Below the pieces are notes generated by a model. The model saw nothing but the letters and a program-made list of their open reading frames with translations, ran no database searches and was not told the origin of the DNA. DNA of 64,000 nucleotides from Celeribacter persicus (GTDB lineage: Bacteria; Pseudomonadota; Alphaproteobacteria; Rhodobacterales; Rhodobacteraceae), in assembly GCF_003050785.1 (NCBI RefSeq), contig NZ_QAOH01000001.1, forward strand, positions 434,001 to 498,000, in the 5' to 3' direction. Below are positions 16,509-25,392 of the stretch, in pieces. The position numbers and the translations under genes are program-made. Numbering within the stretch: the first letter of the stretch is position 1; each line of letters opens with the position of its first letter.

Positions 16509-17309
16509 TTACTGCCCGAGCAAGCCCAGCGCGAATTTTGTGTCGGTCAGGGCAGGCATAGGACCCGCGTCCACCTTCTTGAATCGGCTTTGACCGGTGG
16601 CTGCCATCTGCAGGAGATCGGCCAGAGCACCATCGAGAGAGGTGCCGACGGACACTCGTTCGCCCCGGAAATTCGCCTTGGCCGAAACCACGGAAACGAT
16701 GCGTGGCACGGCCCCGGTCATGTCGAAAATAGGTGCGCCCGAGGACCCGAAATCGACCTCACAGGAGGTCACAAGCACGCCGCCCTGACGCGCCATGACA
16801 TGACAGACTTCCTGCAAGGAGGGGCTTTCGGCGCGATCATGCGCATAGGAGACAACTCCCACCGCCTGACCTTTCTCGGGTCGTACGGAAGTCGGGAAGG
16901 GCCGCACGGACGTGTTGCGCACCGGCAGCGACAACTCGACCAGCGCCACGTCATTGACCAACCGATCATGAAGATTGTCGCTCGCCAGAGAGAACCCCGG
17001 ATGGACATAGATCGCCTTGGCCGTGCGATAGGCCTGAGCCTGACCGTTGCGCCACCCCGCTCTGAACGTGACATCGTTTGGCTGATGCGCCTGCTTGCTG
17101 TAAATGTCGAACATGCAATGGGCGGCGGTCAACACGAGACGCTCAGTGATCAGTGTGCCGGTGCAGAAACTGCGCCCTGCAAAATCCAGTCGTCCGACCG
17201 CTTCCCATCCCCGGCTATCATCGCCTGTGCGAAAGCTCTTGAGCGCGCTGTCTGCCTGTGCCGCGCCCGCCGCAAGTATCAGGGAAAAGATGATCAGCAA
17301 TTTTTTCAT
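16509..17309 (-). CDS. Secreted trypsin-like serine protease
   Basis: A 266-residue S1-type peptidase with signal peptide MKKLLIIFSLILAAGAAQA. The catalytic triad is visible: His64 in LTAAHC, Asp120 in NDVALVEL, and Ser190 in DFGSSGAP. Cys49/Cys65 and Cys169/Cys183 are spaced as trypsin-fold disulfides. It is expected in the periplasm or secreted; the substrate is unknown. The start at 17309 is chosen because the signal peptide begins there and GAGG precedes it; the frame runs four codons further up to a TTG. The gene ends just before the hsp20 promoter. Confidence 0.9.
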   Translation of the reverse strand: MKKLLIIFSLILAAGAAQADSALKSFRTGDDSRGWEAVGRLDFAGRSFCTGTLITERLVLTAAHCMFDIYSKQAHQPNDVTFRAGWRNGQAQAYRTAKAIYVHPGFSLASDNLHDRLVNDVALVELSLPVRNTSVRPFPTSVRPEKGQAVGVVSYAHDRAESPSLQEVCHVMARQGGVLVTSCEVDFGSSGAPIFDMTGAVPRIVSVVSAKANFRGERVSVGTSLDGALADLLQMAATGQSRFKKVDAGPMPALTDTKFALGLLGQ

Positions 17310-17364
17310 GTCAGTCCTCAAACCCTGTTCGCCCCTCCAGCGCTAAAGAGACATCTGGGCGGGA

Positions 17365-18657
17365 TTATGGCCGATTCGAGAACAATTTGGGCGGTTTTGG
17401 GCCACCTGTTGCCCAATCCAGTAATTCGACGGTATGGACCACAGGCACATCCATGCCGGACCCGATCTGCATGATGCAGCCGATATTGCCCGCAGCCACC
17501 ACATCTGGTGTCTTGTCCGAGAGGGATCTGATCTTGCGGACCTTGAGATTTTTCGAAATGTCCGGCTGCAAAAGGTTGTAGGTTCCGGCAGAACCACAGC
17601 ACAGATGGCTGTCGCGGGGCTCAACCACCTCAAAGCCGACCTTTTTCAAAAGCGTTTTTGGATGGGTTTTGATCTGTTGCCCGTGTTGCAGGGAACAAGC
17701 AGCGTGATAGGCGACTTTCAGGTCCTGTTTGCCCTCGGGCAGGTCGAGTTGCATCAGCACTTCGGAAACGTCCTTCGCCAAAGCCGCCACCTTCGCCGCC
17801 TCTTCCGCCAACTCAGAGGTGCGGAACATATGGCCGTAATCCTTCACCGTCGTGCCGCAGCCGGAGGTGTTGATCACGATGGCCTCCAGCCCCTCGCCTT
17901 CGATCTCGCGCATCCAGGCGCGGATGTTGCGCGCCGCCGATCCATGCGCCTCGGCCTCCTTGCCCATGTGATGCGTGAGCGCGCCGCAACATCCCGCCCC
18001 TTTCGCCACCACGACCTCGCAGCCCAGCCGGGTCAGAAGGCGGATCGTCGCATCGTTGATGTCGGTGTCGAGCGCCTTCTGCGCACAGCCGGTCATCAAA
18101 GCGACTCGCATCTTGCGCTCCCCCTTGGCAGGGAACACCTGCGCATCGTCATTGCGTGACACCGGCGGAATACGCGCGGGCGCCATCTCCAGCATGGTTT
18201 TCAAACGCGGATCGGGCAACAGATGCCGGAACGGTTTCGCCAGTTTCGCCCCAAGCAACGCCACCCGGAACCGCGATGGGTACGGCAGGATTTTCGACAG
18301 GCCCCATCGCAGCAGCCGATCCGTCAAAGGCCGTTTGTAGGTCTTTTCCACATGAGCGCGGGCATGGTCGATCAGATGCATGTAGTGCACCCCCGACGGG
18401 CAGGTGGTCATACAGGCGAGACAGGACAGGCATCGATCCAGATGCTTGACGATCTTCTCATCAGCGGGGCGATCATTCTCCAGCATGTCCTTGATCAGGT
18501 AAATCCGCCCGCGCGGACTGTCCAGTTCATCGCCCAGCACCGCGTAGGTCGGACAGGTCGCGGTGCAGAACCCGCAATGCACACAGGCCCGTAGAATCTC
18601 GTTCGCCCGCGCGATGCCGGGATCGGCGAGTTGCGCCTCAGAAAAATGCGTCTGCAT
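17365..18657 (-). CDS. glcF: Glycolate oxidase, iron-sulfur subunit
   Basis: The 430-residue electron-transfer subunit of the membrane-associated GlcDEF complex, which oxidises glycolate to glyoxylate. Two ferredoxin-type 4Fe-4S motifs are present (CVHCGFCTATCPTY near residue 30, CLSCLACMTTCPSGVHY near 80), followed by two cysteine-rich CCG domains (GAGCCGALTHH and SHLCCGSAGTYN). Its start codon overlaps the glcE stop by one base, so it is translationally coupled as the third gene of the glcD-glcE-glcF operon. Confidence 0.96.
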   Translation of the reverse strand: MQTHFSEAQLADPGIARANEILRACVHCGFCTATCPTYAVLGDELDSPRGRIYLIKDMLENDRPADEKIVKHLDRCLSCLACMTTCPSGVHYMHLIDHARAHVEKTYKRPLTDRLLRWGLSKILPYPSRFRVALLGAKLAKPFRHLLPDPRLKTMLEMAPARIPPVSRNDDAQVFPAKGERKMRVALMTGCAQKALDTDINDATIRLLTRLGCEVVVAKGAGCCGALTHHMGKEAEAHGSAARNIRAWMREIEGEGLEAIVINTSGCGTTVKDYGHMFRTSELAEEAAKVAALAKDVSEVLMQLDLPEGKQDLKVAYHAACSLQHGQQIKTHPKTLLKKVGFEVVEPRDSHLCCGSAGTYNLLQPDISKNLKVRKIRSLSDKTPDVVAAGNIGCIMQIGSGMDVPVVHTVELLDWATGGPKPPKLFSNRP

Positions 18658-19769
18658 CAGCCCATCATCCCACGGTTGAACTTACCTTCGGGGTCGAATT
18701 TCCGGCGCAACCCCGCACTGATCCGCTCAAGTGCAGCATTTTGAGGATGAAACACGCTGAGACGCCGTTTGGTCTCATTGGAGGCCCGGACAAGTGTCGC
18801 ATGACCTATGGGCATTTTTACCCGCACATCCGTTCCTTCCGCCACCAATAGCCAGAAGCGATTGCCACCCCAATCAAAGATCACATCTGCGGGTGCGACC
18901 GCATGCACCACGTCTGCCGCGTCCGAGGGCTTCACGGACATCCGCCAGACATCCCCTGGCACGTCCTGAAACGGTGCGACATCCCGAATTCCACGCCAGA
19001 TCGGATCGCAAATCTCCGTCCCCCAATGCTCCACAACATCGCGACGGAGCCGCGCACGCATCAGCCCGATCCGGTAGCGCAGCGAGGTCTCGAAGCCTTC
19101 GAGACGAAACATAACCCTGCCACCCTGCCAGGCCGCACCGGTCAGATCGTAAGGCTGGCCGAGCATATCCGACATGATCGCCACCGCCTCGACCGCGTCG
19201 CCTCCCGGCACACCAAGCGTCACCACCGTTTCCGGCAGGGGCTGCACCTTGAGGCTCACCTCCGTCATCACCCCCAACGTCCCGTGGCTCCCCGCCATCA
19301 GCTTCACGAGATCGAGCCCGGTGACATTCTTCATCACCCGCCCACCGTTCTTCACCACCTGCCCGCGCCCGTCGACGAAACGCACACCGAGACAGAAATC
19401 GCGACAGGCCCCGACCGCCACACGTCGCGGCCCGGAGGCATTGGCGGCCACCACGCCGCCGATGGTGCTTTCGCCCGCACGCCCAAGCAATCCGCGCAGG
19501 TCCGGCGGCTCGAAGGCCAGCCTCTGATTTTCCGCCGCCAAAAGCGCGTCGATTTCGCTCACCGGCGTTCCCGCCTGCGCCACAAGCGTCAGGGTGCCCG
19601 GCTCATAAAGCGTCACACCGCTGAGGCCCCGCGTCGAAAGCACCTCGCCCTCGGCCAAACCGATCCGCCGCGAGCCACCACCTTCGATCACGAAAGGTCC
19701 ACCCTCTCGGATCGCTTCGACCAGATCGGCTTCGCTTTCCACCGCCTTCTTCTTGGCCAAAATACTCAT
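18657..19769 (-). CDS. glcE: Glycolate oxidase, FAD-binding subunit GlcE
   Basis: A 370-residue FAD_binding_4 protein paired with GlcD. It shows GGGSRRIG, GTPVSEIDALLAAENQRLAFEPPD, GGVVAANASGPRR and GRVMKNVTGLDLVKLMAGSHGTLG. The start ATG at 19769 overlaps the glcD stop by 4 bases (ATGA). The frame is open further upstream inside glcD, but the coupled ATG is clearly preferred. The first nine codons (MSILAKKKA) are formed by a copy of the GAGTATTTnnnCCAnnAAGAA motif, so an intergenic repeat appears to have become the N-terminus. Confidence 0.93.
   Translation of the reverse strand: MSILAKKKAVESEADLVEAIREGGPFVIEGGGSRRIGLAEGEVLSTRGLSGVTLYEPGTLTLVAQAGTPVSEIDALLAAENQRLAFEPPDLRGLLGRAGESTIGGVVAANASGPRRVAVGACRDFCLGVRFVDGRGQVVKNGGRVMKNVTGLDLVKLMAGSHGTLGVMTEVSLKVQPLPETVVTLGVPGGDAVEAVAIMSDMLGQPYDLTGAAWQGGRVMFRLEGFETSLRYRIGLMRARLRRDVVEHWGTEICDPIWRGIRDVAPFQDVPGDVWRMSVKPSDAADVVHAVAPADVIFDWGGNRFWLLVAEGTDVRVKMPIGHATLVRASNETKRRLSVFHPQNAALERISAGLRRKFDPEGKFNRGMMG
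19745..19767 (-). repeat. GAGTATTT dispersed motif inside the glcE start region
   Basis: On the minus strand GAGTATTTTGGCCAAGAAGA begins at 19767, two bases into the glcE ATG (ATGAGTATT...). It fits the intergenic consensus but here is translated as SILAKKK. Confidence 0.65.
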
Positions 19770-21202
19770 CTCCCCGCCCTCCGGCCCGCACTCACCGCAA
19801 GGGGGAAGACCTTCGCCGGGTTCAACAGCCATTCGGGATCGAACACATCCTTCACCGTCATCTGCATCTCCAGATCGACAGGTGCAAACTGATGCGTCAT
19901 CAGTTCGCGTTTCTCGACGCCCACACCATGCTCCCCGGTCAGGCAGCCTCCCACATCGACGCAAAGCTTCAAAATCTCCGCCCCAAGCCGCTCGGCACTT
20001 TCCAACTGCCCCGGCTCATTGGCGTTATACAGGATCAGCGGATGCATGTTGCCGTCGCCTGCGTGGAACACATTTCCGACCATGTGGCCATGCGTCTCAC
20101 CCAACTCCGCGATACGCTTCAACACGGCAGGCAGTTCGCCCACCGGGATCGTCCCATCGAGACAGATGTAATCGCCCATCTGCCCCATCGCGCCAAAGGC
20201 AGATTTGCGCCCGAGCCAGATGCGCGTGCTTTCTTCCGCACTGGCGCTTTCCCGGATCGCCACCGGGTCATGACGTTTTGCGATGCCAATGATCCGTGCC
20301 AGTTGGTCCGCGATCTCCTGTTCCGAGCCTTCGACCTCGACAATCAGAAGCGCCTCGCAATCCGGATATCCCGCCTCCGCGAAGTCTTCGGTGGCGCGGA
20401 TGATCGGCCGGTCCATGAACTCGATCGCCACCGGGATCAGGCCGGAGCGGATGATGTCTGCGACACAGGCCCCGGCCACCTCGCTGCTATCAAAGCCGAA
20501 CAACACGGGCCGCGCGCCTTCGGGTTTCGGCAGGATGCGCAGGGTGGCTTCGGTCACGATTCCGAGTTGTCCCTCCGAACCGCAGATCAGCCCCAAAAGA
20601 TCGAGCCCCGGCGCGTCCATTACCGCGCCGCCGATCTCGACCACCTCACCATCGGCCATGACCATGGTCACACCCAGAAGGTTGTTCGTCGTCACCCCGT
20701 ATTTCAGGCAATGCGCCCCGCCCGAGTTCATCGCGATATTGCCCGCGATGGCACAGGCGAGCTGGCTTGACGGGTCGGGAGCGTAGAAAAAACCTTCATC
20801 CTCGACAGCGGCAGTGACGGAGAGATTGGTCATGCCGCTTTGGACCCGAATGTAACGGTCAGAGGTGTTGATCTCCAGAACCTCCCGCAGCCGCGCAACG
20901 CCGAGGATCACCGCATCCGCCGTGGGCAAGGCACCACCCGCAAGCGAGGTCCCCGCCCCGCGCGGCACCACAGGCACGCCCATCTCGTGACAGATATTCA
21001 TCACTTTCGCGACCTGCTCCGTCGTCTCCGGCAAAACCGCCAGAAGCGGCGGGCAGCGATAGGCGGAGAGCGCATCGCATTCATAGGCCTTCAACTCTTC
21101 AGGAGCCTCAATTACCGCATCGGAGGGAAGCACCGCGCAGAGGCGGGAGGCCAGCTCCGGCTTGCTGGCGAGCCTCCCCGATTTGGGGGCTGGCATTTCC
21201 AT
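19766..21202 (-). CDS. glcD: Glycolate oxidase, FAD-linked subunit GlcD
   Basis: The 478-residue catalytic subunit has a PCMH-type FAD domain (VVPRGAGTSLAGGALPTADAVILG, SGMTNLSVTAAVEDEGFFYAPDPS, GGAHCLKYGVTTNNLLG). The C-terminal FAD-oxidase domain has HAGDGNMHPLILY and TGEHGVGVEKRELM. It oxidises glycolate or other 2-hydroxyacids. The ATG at 21202 has a strong GGAGGAG site, so I place the start there although the frame is open to 21256. It is first in the glcDEF operon. A dyad ATTGGT-N11-ACCAAT lies just upstream. Confidence 0.96.
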   Translation of the reverse strand: MEMPAPKSGRLASKPELASRLCAVLPSDAVIEAPEELKAYECDALSAYRCPPLLAVLPETTEQVAKVMNICHEMGVPVVPRGAGTSLAGGALPTADAVILGVARLREVLEINTSDRYIRVQSGMTNLSVTAAVEDEGFFYAPDPSSQLACAIAGNIAMNSGGAHCLKYGVTTNNLLGVTMVMADGEVVEIGGAVMDAPGLDLLGLICGSEGQLGIVTEATLRILPKPEGARPVLFGFDSSEVAGACVADIIRSGLIPVAIEFMDRPIIRATEDFAEAGYPDCEALLIVEVEGSEQEIADQLARIIGIAKRHDPVAIRESASAEESTRIWLGRKSAFGAMGQMGDYICLDGTIPVGELPAVLKRIAELGETHGHMVGNVFHAGDGNMHPLILYNANEPGQLESAERLGAEILKLCVDVGGCLTGEHGVGVEKRELMTHQFAPVDLEMQMTVKDVFDPEWLLNPAKVFPLAVSAGRRAGR

Positions 21203-21218
21203 GGCTTTCTCCTCCCTG

Positions 21219-21241
21219 ATTGGTAAGATTTTAAAACCAAT
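21219..21241 (-). promoter_or_regulatory. Dyad ATTGGT-N11-ACCAAT upstream of glcD
   Basis: The arms at 21219-21224 and 21236-21241 are exact inverted repeats and lie 17-39 bp before the glcD start. The half-sites resemble those of FadR-subfamily GntR regulators (GlcC, LldR, PdhR), although their spacers are usually much shorter. A FadR/GntR regulator is encoded at 44098, but a link is only conjecture. Confidence 0.45.
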
Positions 21242-21285
21242 TTTAGGATGTGACAAGCGTACCGCTCTTGCGTAATGCTGCGCGC

Positions 21286-21981
21286 ATGGAACTCATTGAC
21301 CAGCTTCGACATTTCAGCCTGCTCGACGCCATCGCCGTGATCTATCTGGTCGGGGCCTGGGGGATTTTGGGCTATATCATCGAGAATCCGCCCCGAAAGC
21401 GGATTTCCACCTCGGTTCTGGTCGCCGACTATCGGCGCGAGTGGATGGTCCACATGATCACCCGCAAACCGCGGATTTTCGACGCGACGGTGCTTTCGAC
21501 CCTGCGCGAAGGCACGAGCTTTCTCGCCTCCGCCTGTCTCATCGCCATCGGTGGCGGGCTGGCGGCAATCTCGAATGCCGAGCGGCTGAGCGGTGTGGCC
21601 CGCGATCTGGCACTTGATGCGCCACAGATCATCTGGGAGGTCAAAATCCTTCTGGCGCTGTTCTTCGTCACCAACGCGTTTTTGAAATTCATCTGGTCGA
21701 ACCGGCTGTTCGGCTATTGCGGCGTGGTCATGGCCTCGGTCAGCAATGACGAAACCGACCCGCAAGCCCTGCCTCGTGCAAAGAAGGCGGGCGATCTGAA
21801 CATCACCGCCGCGCGGGCCTTCAATGCTGGCATTCGCGGAATTTACTTTGCCCTTGGCGCGCTGTCCTGGCTGGTCGGTCCGGTCGGGCTACTGATCGGT
21901 GGCACGCTGGTGATTTTCGTCATGCTGCGTCGGGAATTCGCCTCCACTTCCCGGGCAATCCTGCTCCGCGACGAACCGTAA
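21286..21981 (+). CDS. DUF599 family membrane protein
   Basis: A 231-residue protein with several membrane segments (about 10-30, 75-95, 115-140, 185-215). The motifs REWMVHMITRKPRIFDATVLSTLREGTSFLASA and FKFIWSNRLFGYCGVVMAS match DUF599 (PF04654), of unknown function. The ATG at 21286 begins the usual N-terminus (MELIDQLRHFS); a GTG at 21250 is also in frame. It is divergent from glcD and convergent with the TetR gene, with only 4 bases separating the two stops. Confidence 0.85.
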   Translation: MELIDQLRHFSLLDAIAVIYLVGAWGILGYIIENPPRKRISTSVLVADYRREWMVHMITRKPRIFDATVLSTLREGTSFLASACLIAIGGGLAAISNAERLSGVARDLALDAPQIIWEVKILLALFFVTNAFLKFIWSNRLFGYCGVVMASVSNDETDPQALPRAKKAGDLNITAARAFNAGIRGIYFALGALSWLVGPVGLLIGGTLVIFVMLRREFASTSRAILLRDEP

Positions 21982-21985
21982 ACCG

Positions 21986-22588
21986 TCAGGCCGTGCGTAC
22001 AGACAGCGCTTCGATTCCTTGCGCAATGTCTTCGGCGACCTGCGCAACCCGCTCCTCCGCATTGATCCTCTGCGCATAAGCGCGCAATCCGATCAGTTCC
22101 GCCTGCAATCGCCCTGCCAATCGTGCGGGATCGGCATCGGCGGGCAATTCCCCCTCCAATTGAGCCATACGCAAGGCCCGCTCCAAAGCCGTTTCCATAC
22201 GATCGATCAGTTCCTCGGCCAATCCGCGCAGCTTTGGATCGTCATCGGGCATTTCCAGAATGGTTTTCACCAGCATGCAGGCGCGCGAAGGCACCTCTGT
22301 ACGGTTTTGCCCCCCGAGGCGCCGCACATAATTCGCAAGCGCTTCAAGATACGGACCATTTCCGGACAGCATATCGGCCAGACCCGCCTGAGTTTTCCCG
22401 GAATAGAGGCGCAGCGCTTCGGCAAAAAGACCCTCCTTGGAACCGAATGCGGCATAGATCGACCCCGGTCGCATATCGAGCACATGTTCCAGATCCTTGA
22501 GAGAGGTTGCATGAAATCCCTTGGCCCAGAACAGGTCCATCGCGGATTTCAACACCTTGTCCCGGTCATATGTTGCCTGTCTCGCCAT
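21986..22588 (-). CDS. TetR-family transcriptional repressor
   Basis: A 200-residue regulator with the N-terminal TetR HTH (DKVLKSAMDLFWAKGFHATSLKDLEHVLDMRPGSIYAAFGSKEGLFAEAL, residues about 8-57). The C-terminal ligand domain (about 75-195) contains a Cys in RACMLVKTILEM, as in the YcdC/NemR-like subgroup. It is transcribed away from an AhpD-like gene. The 116 bp between them holds three nearly identical 16 bp palindromes, so it very likely represses both itself and that gene. The inducer may be a reactive electrophile or oxidant (inference from the partner). Confidence 0.93.
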   Translation of the reverse strand: MARQATYDRDKVLKSAMDLFWAKGFHATSLKDLEHVLDMRPGSIYAAFGSKEGLFAEALRLYSGKTQAGLADMLSGNGPYLEALANYVRRLGGQNRTEVPSRACMLVKTILEMPDDDPKLRGLAEELIDRMETALERALRMAQLEGELPADADPARLAGRLQAELIGLRAYAQRINAEERVAQVAEDIAQGIEALSVRTA

Positions 22589-22604
22589 CTTCGTCTCTTC
22601 AAGT

Positions 22605-22620
22605 TTGAGTGATCGCTCAA
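22605..22620 (+). promoter_or_regulatory. TetR operator O1
   Basis: TTGAGTGATCGCTCAA, a near-perfect palindrome with TTGAG/CTCAA arms, 17 bp before the tetR start codon. Confidence 0.75.
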
Positions 22621-22628
22621 AATATATA

Positions 22629-22644
22629 TTGAGTGACCGCTCAA
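22629..22644 (+). promoter_or_regulatory. TetR operator O2
   Basis: TTGAGTGACCGCTCAA, 24 bp centre to centre from O1 with an AT-only spacer that may hold a -10 element. Confidence 0.75.
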
Positions 22645-22670
22645 GTAAACTAAAGTCAGGTCACTCTTAT

Positions 22671-22686
22671 TTGAGCAAGCGCTCAA
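22671..22686 (+). promoter_or_regulatory. TetR operator O3
   Basis: TTGAGCAAGCGCTCAA, 42 bp from O2 and 18 bp before the AhpD-like start codon. GGTCACTC near 22659 may be a weaker half-site. Confidence 0.75.
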
Positions 22687-22704
22687 TAATTAAAAGGACA
22701 CAAC

Positions 22705-23274
22705 ATGATCAACTTCACCGCTCATACGATTGACACCGCCCCCGAAGAAAGCCGCGCCACGATAGAGGATGTGAAATCCACCTTCGGTCGCGTCTCCGGC
22801 CTGATCGCCGTCATGGCCGAAGCCCCCGCCCTGGCAAAGGCCTATTGGCAATTGCACCACATCTTTCAATCCGAAACCACTTTCGACAAGGACGAGCTGA
22901 CCGTCATCTGGCAGACAATCAATGTCGAACACGAATGCCATTATTGCGTCCCCGCACATACCGGCATCGCGAAAAAGATGAAGGTGGACGACGCCATTTC
23001 CAACGCGCTGCGGGACGAAACCCCTTTGCCGAACGCCCATCTCGAAGCCCTGCGCAGTTTCACGCTTCAGGTCGTGCGTCAGCGCGGCAATGTCACCGAA
23101 GCGCAGATGCAAAGCTTCCTCGACGCAGGATTCACCAAACGGCAGATCCTCGAACTTCTCGTCGGCGTCTCGCAAAAGGTGCTGTCGAACTACACGAACC
23201 ATATCGCGCAAACGCCGGTCGACCCAGTAATGCAGCCTTTTGCTTGGGAAAAGAAACAATCCACAGCCGTCTGA
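22705..23274 (+). CDS. AhpD-like / carboxymuconolactone decarboxylase family protein
   Basis: A 189-residue all-helical protein with the redox motif EHECHYCVPAH (Cys78 and Cys81, preceding acidic residue, following His), as in AhpD-type peroxidases. It probably reduces peroxides or reactive electrophiles with a thiol partner, but the reductant and substrate are unknown. AAAGGA lies just before the ATG. It is controlled, most likely, by the divergent TetR protein through three palindromes. A terminator follows that overlaps the end of the opposing operon. Confidence 0.88.
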   Translation: MINFTAHTIDTAPEESRATIEDVKSTFGRVSGLIAVMAEAPALAKAYWQLHHIFQSETTFDKDELTVIWQTINVEHECHYCVPAHTGIAKKMKVDDAISNALRDETPLPNAHLEALRSFTLQVVRQRGNVTEAQMQSFLDAGFTKRQILELLVGVSQKVLSNYTNHIAQTPVDPVMQPFAWEKKQSTAV

Positions 23275-23297
23275 ACACGACAAGACACCAGAGGAAC

Positions 23298-23327
23298 GGG
23301 GCGCGGCGGCAAGGCAGCGCCCCTTTT
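23298..23327 (+). terminator. Rho-independent terminator
   Basis: GGGGCGC (23298-23304) and GCGCCCC (23317-23323) followed by TTTT, 24 bp after the AhpD-like gene. Confidence 0.75.
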
Positions 23328-25392
23328 AGCGACGTCCCTCTCGCAGCCACGCACCCACCGACAACCCGGCCAGAAGTACCAACCAGACCCAGCCCGGCAG
23401 CACGGGCACCAGACGGGTCGATTGTGTGACATAGGCCTCGCGCGGGGTGATCCCCATCCAACCACGGCCCGCTGCAACGCGGCCTTCGGGGACGGTCCGG
23501 ATCGTGGGCAGGCCATCCGAAAGCGCGAACACACCGCCGCCGGAAGCCTTGATCACCGGGGCGAGTTTGTCGCCCGTGGCGATGGTTTCCTCGAACTCGC
23601 GCGGGGCCGCCGGGCCAAGGACCATGACGGCACTCTGGTCGCCCTCGCGCAACCGGTAAAGCCCCATCTCGCCATCGGTCATCTCCGCCACAAACCGTCC
23701 GGGACTGGTCTCCTCCATCGGGATCTCGGTCACGGTGCCGTCAGGGGCCTCGACGGTGACGGAACGTGCGCCTTCCGAGAGGCTGCGACGGGTGATGATC
23801 AGAGTGTTACCCTCAGCGGTGGCGGTCAGGGCCTCTTCCTCAAGATCGGGTTCCTTCATCATCCAATGCGCAAGGCGGCGCAGCAGTTCAAGCTGCGGCC
23901 CGCCACCTTCGACACCACGGGTCCAGAGCCAGGCATGATCGGAACCAAGCACCGCAACACGTCCCTCACCCACCCGATCAAGCACCAGCAAAGACCGCCC
24001 ATCGACGCCGGACATCACCGTTTCGCCGGTCTCGCCGGGGTCCAACTCGACCTGCCGGAACCAGCGCCCCCATGTGGGATCGTCCTCGGCGGAGTGAAGC
24101 CCTCCAAACCCTTCGGTCACCGGATGGCGCGCCCCGAGATCGGTGAGACGCGGCAGGAAGGGTTCCGCGGTCACCCGGCCCGTGGGCGCGGCGGGAATGA
24201 CGCGGGCGAGCGGGGAACGATAGAGGCTGTCGGCACTGGCGAAATCGGGACCGGCAGCGAAAAGCACAGCCCCACCGTCTTCGACATAGCGGGCAATGTT
24301 GTCGAGATAGGATGCGGGCAGAATGCCGCGCAGCTTGTAGCGGTCGAAAATGATCAGGTCGAAATCGTCGACCTTCTCCATGAACAGCTCCCGTGTCGGA
24401 AAGGCGATCAGCGACAGTTCGGTTACCGGCACACCGTCCTGTTTCGAGGGCGGGCGCAGGATGGTGAAATGCACCAAATCGACGGACGGATCAGATTTCA
24501 AAAGGTTGCGCCAGGTACGCTCGCCATTGTGCGGCTCGCCGGAAACCAGAAGGACACGCAACCGGTCACGCACGCCATTGATCTGAACCATGGCACTATT
24601 GTTGCGGGTGGTCAGCTCGCCGGGGGCTTCGGGCAGGGTGAACTGGATGACGTTCATGCCCCCATGCGCCAGCTTGAGCGGCACGTCGAGGGGGCGACCG
24701 ATGGGAACGGTAAAGCGCTCCGGCGCCTCACCGTCGATGGAAATCATGAGATCGGTCAGCTCTGGCAGTCCAGTGGGCCGGTTGCCCTGATCCTCGACAC
24801 GAAGTTTGAGCGTGACCGCCTCGTCGAGAATGGCGAAGGAAGGCGCGCTTTCAATCACCAGACGACGGTCCCAATCTTCGGGCTCACCGGTGAGCAGGAG
24901 ATGCACCGGAGCGGGAAAATCGGGAACGATATCGACATCGTGGAGCTGACCGTCGGAGAGGAGGAAAGCACCGGCCAAACGCCCATGCGGCTCATCGGCC
25001 ATGGCGTCAGAAAGCGCGGTCATCAAAAGCGTACCGCGATTGTCGGGCGCATCGCCCAGTGTGATCACCCGAAGCTCGGTGTTGGGAAGGACGGACAGGC
25101 GCGCCTCAAGCGTGGCTCGTGCTTCGGCTAGTTGGTTTGGGCGGCTGGAAAGATTCTGCGAGGCACTTTCATCGACCACAAGGAAGACGATGTCGGAGAG
25201 CGGATCACGCTGTTCTTCTCGCAGCGACGGGCCGGAAAGGAAGGCGAGGATCCCCAGAGCGGCCAAAGCCCGGAAGGCCCAGCCGGAGAGACCCCGGTAC
25301 GCAGCAAAAGCGATCAGAACCACCGCAAATGCGGCCAGAACCGCCAGCACGGACCAGGGGATGAGCGGGAAGAAAGCGAGATCGCGGATCAT
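23326..25392 (-). CDS. Membrane-anchored protein with von Willebrand/GATase-like domain, MoxR-operon type
   Basis: The 688-residue protein has two N-terminal membrane segments (about 10-55) and one at the C-terminus (about 665-685). Just after the N-terminal segments is FLVVDESASQNL, a vWA-like DxSxS variant. A later region near 340-470 (DLIIFDRYKLRGILPASYLDNIARYVEDGGAVLFAAGP, RVAVLGSDHAWLW) resembles a class-I glutamine amidotransferase fold. I do not see a GATase catalytic triad. Its ATG overlaps the DUF4159 stop by 4 bases. It is the last gene of the moxR operon, probably part of a periplasm-facing envelope complex. Function unknown. Confidence 0.8.
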   Translation of the reverse strand: MIRDLAFFPLIPWSVLAVLAAFAVVLIAFAAYRGLSGWAFRALAALGILAFLSGPSLREEQRDPLSDIVFLVVDESASQNLSSRPNQLAEARATLEARLSVLPNTELRVITLGDAPDNRGTLLMTALSDAMADEPHGRLAGAFLLSDGQLHDVDIVPDFPAPVHLLLTGEPEDWDRRLVIESAPSFAILDEAVTLKLRVEDQGNRPTGLPELTDLMISIDGEAPERFTVPIGRPLDVPLKLAHGGMNVIQFTLPEAPGELTTRNNSAMVQINGVRDRLRVLLVSGEPHNGERTWRNLLKSDPSVDLVHFTILRPPSKQDGVPVTELSLIAFPTRELFMEKVDDFDLIIFDRYKLRGILPASYLDNIARYVEDGGAVLFAAGPDFASADSLYRSPLARVIPAAPTGRVTAEPFLPRLTDLGARHPVTEGFGGLHSAEDDPTWGRWFRQVELDPGETGETVMSGVDGRSLLVLDRVGEGRVAVLGSDHAWLWTRGVEGGGPQLELLRRLAHWMMKEPDLEEEALTATAEGNTLIITRRSLSEGARSVTVEAPDGTVTEIPMEETSPGRFVAEMTDGEMGLYRLREGDQSAVMVLGPAAPREFEETIATGDKLAPVIKASGGGVFALSDGLPTIRTVPEGRVAAGRGWMGITPREAYVTQSTRLVPVLPGWVWLVLLAGLSVGAWLREGRR

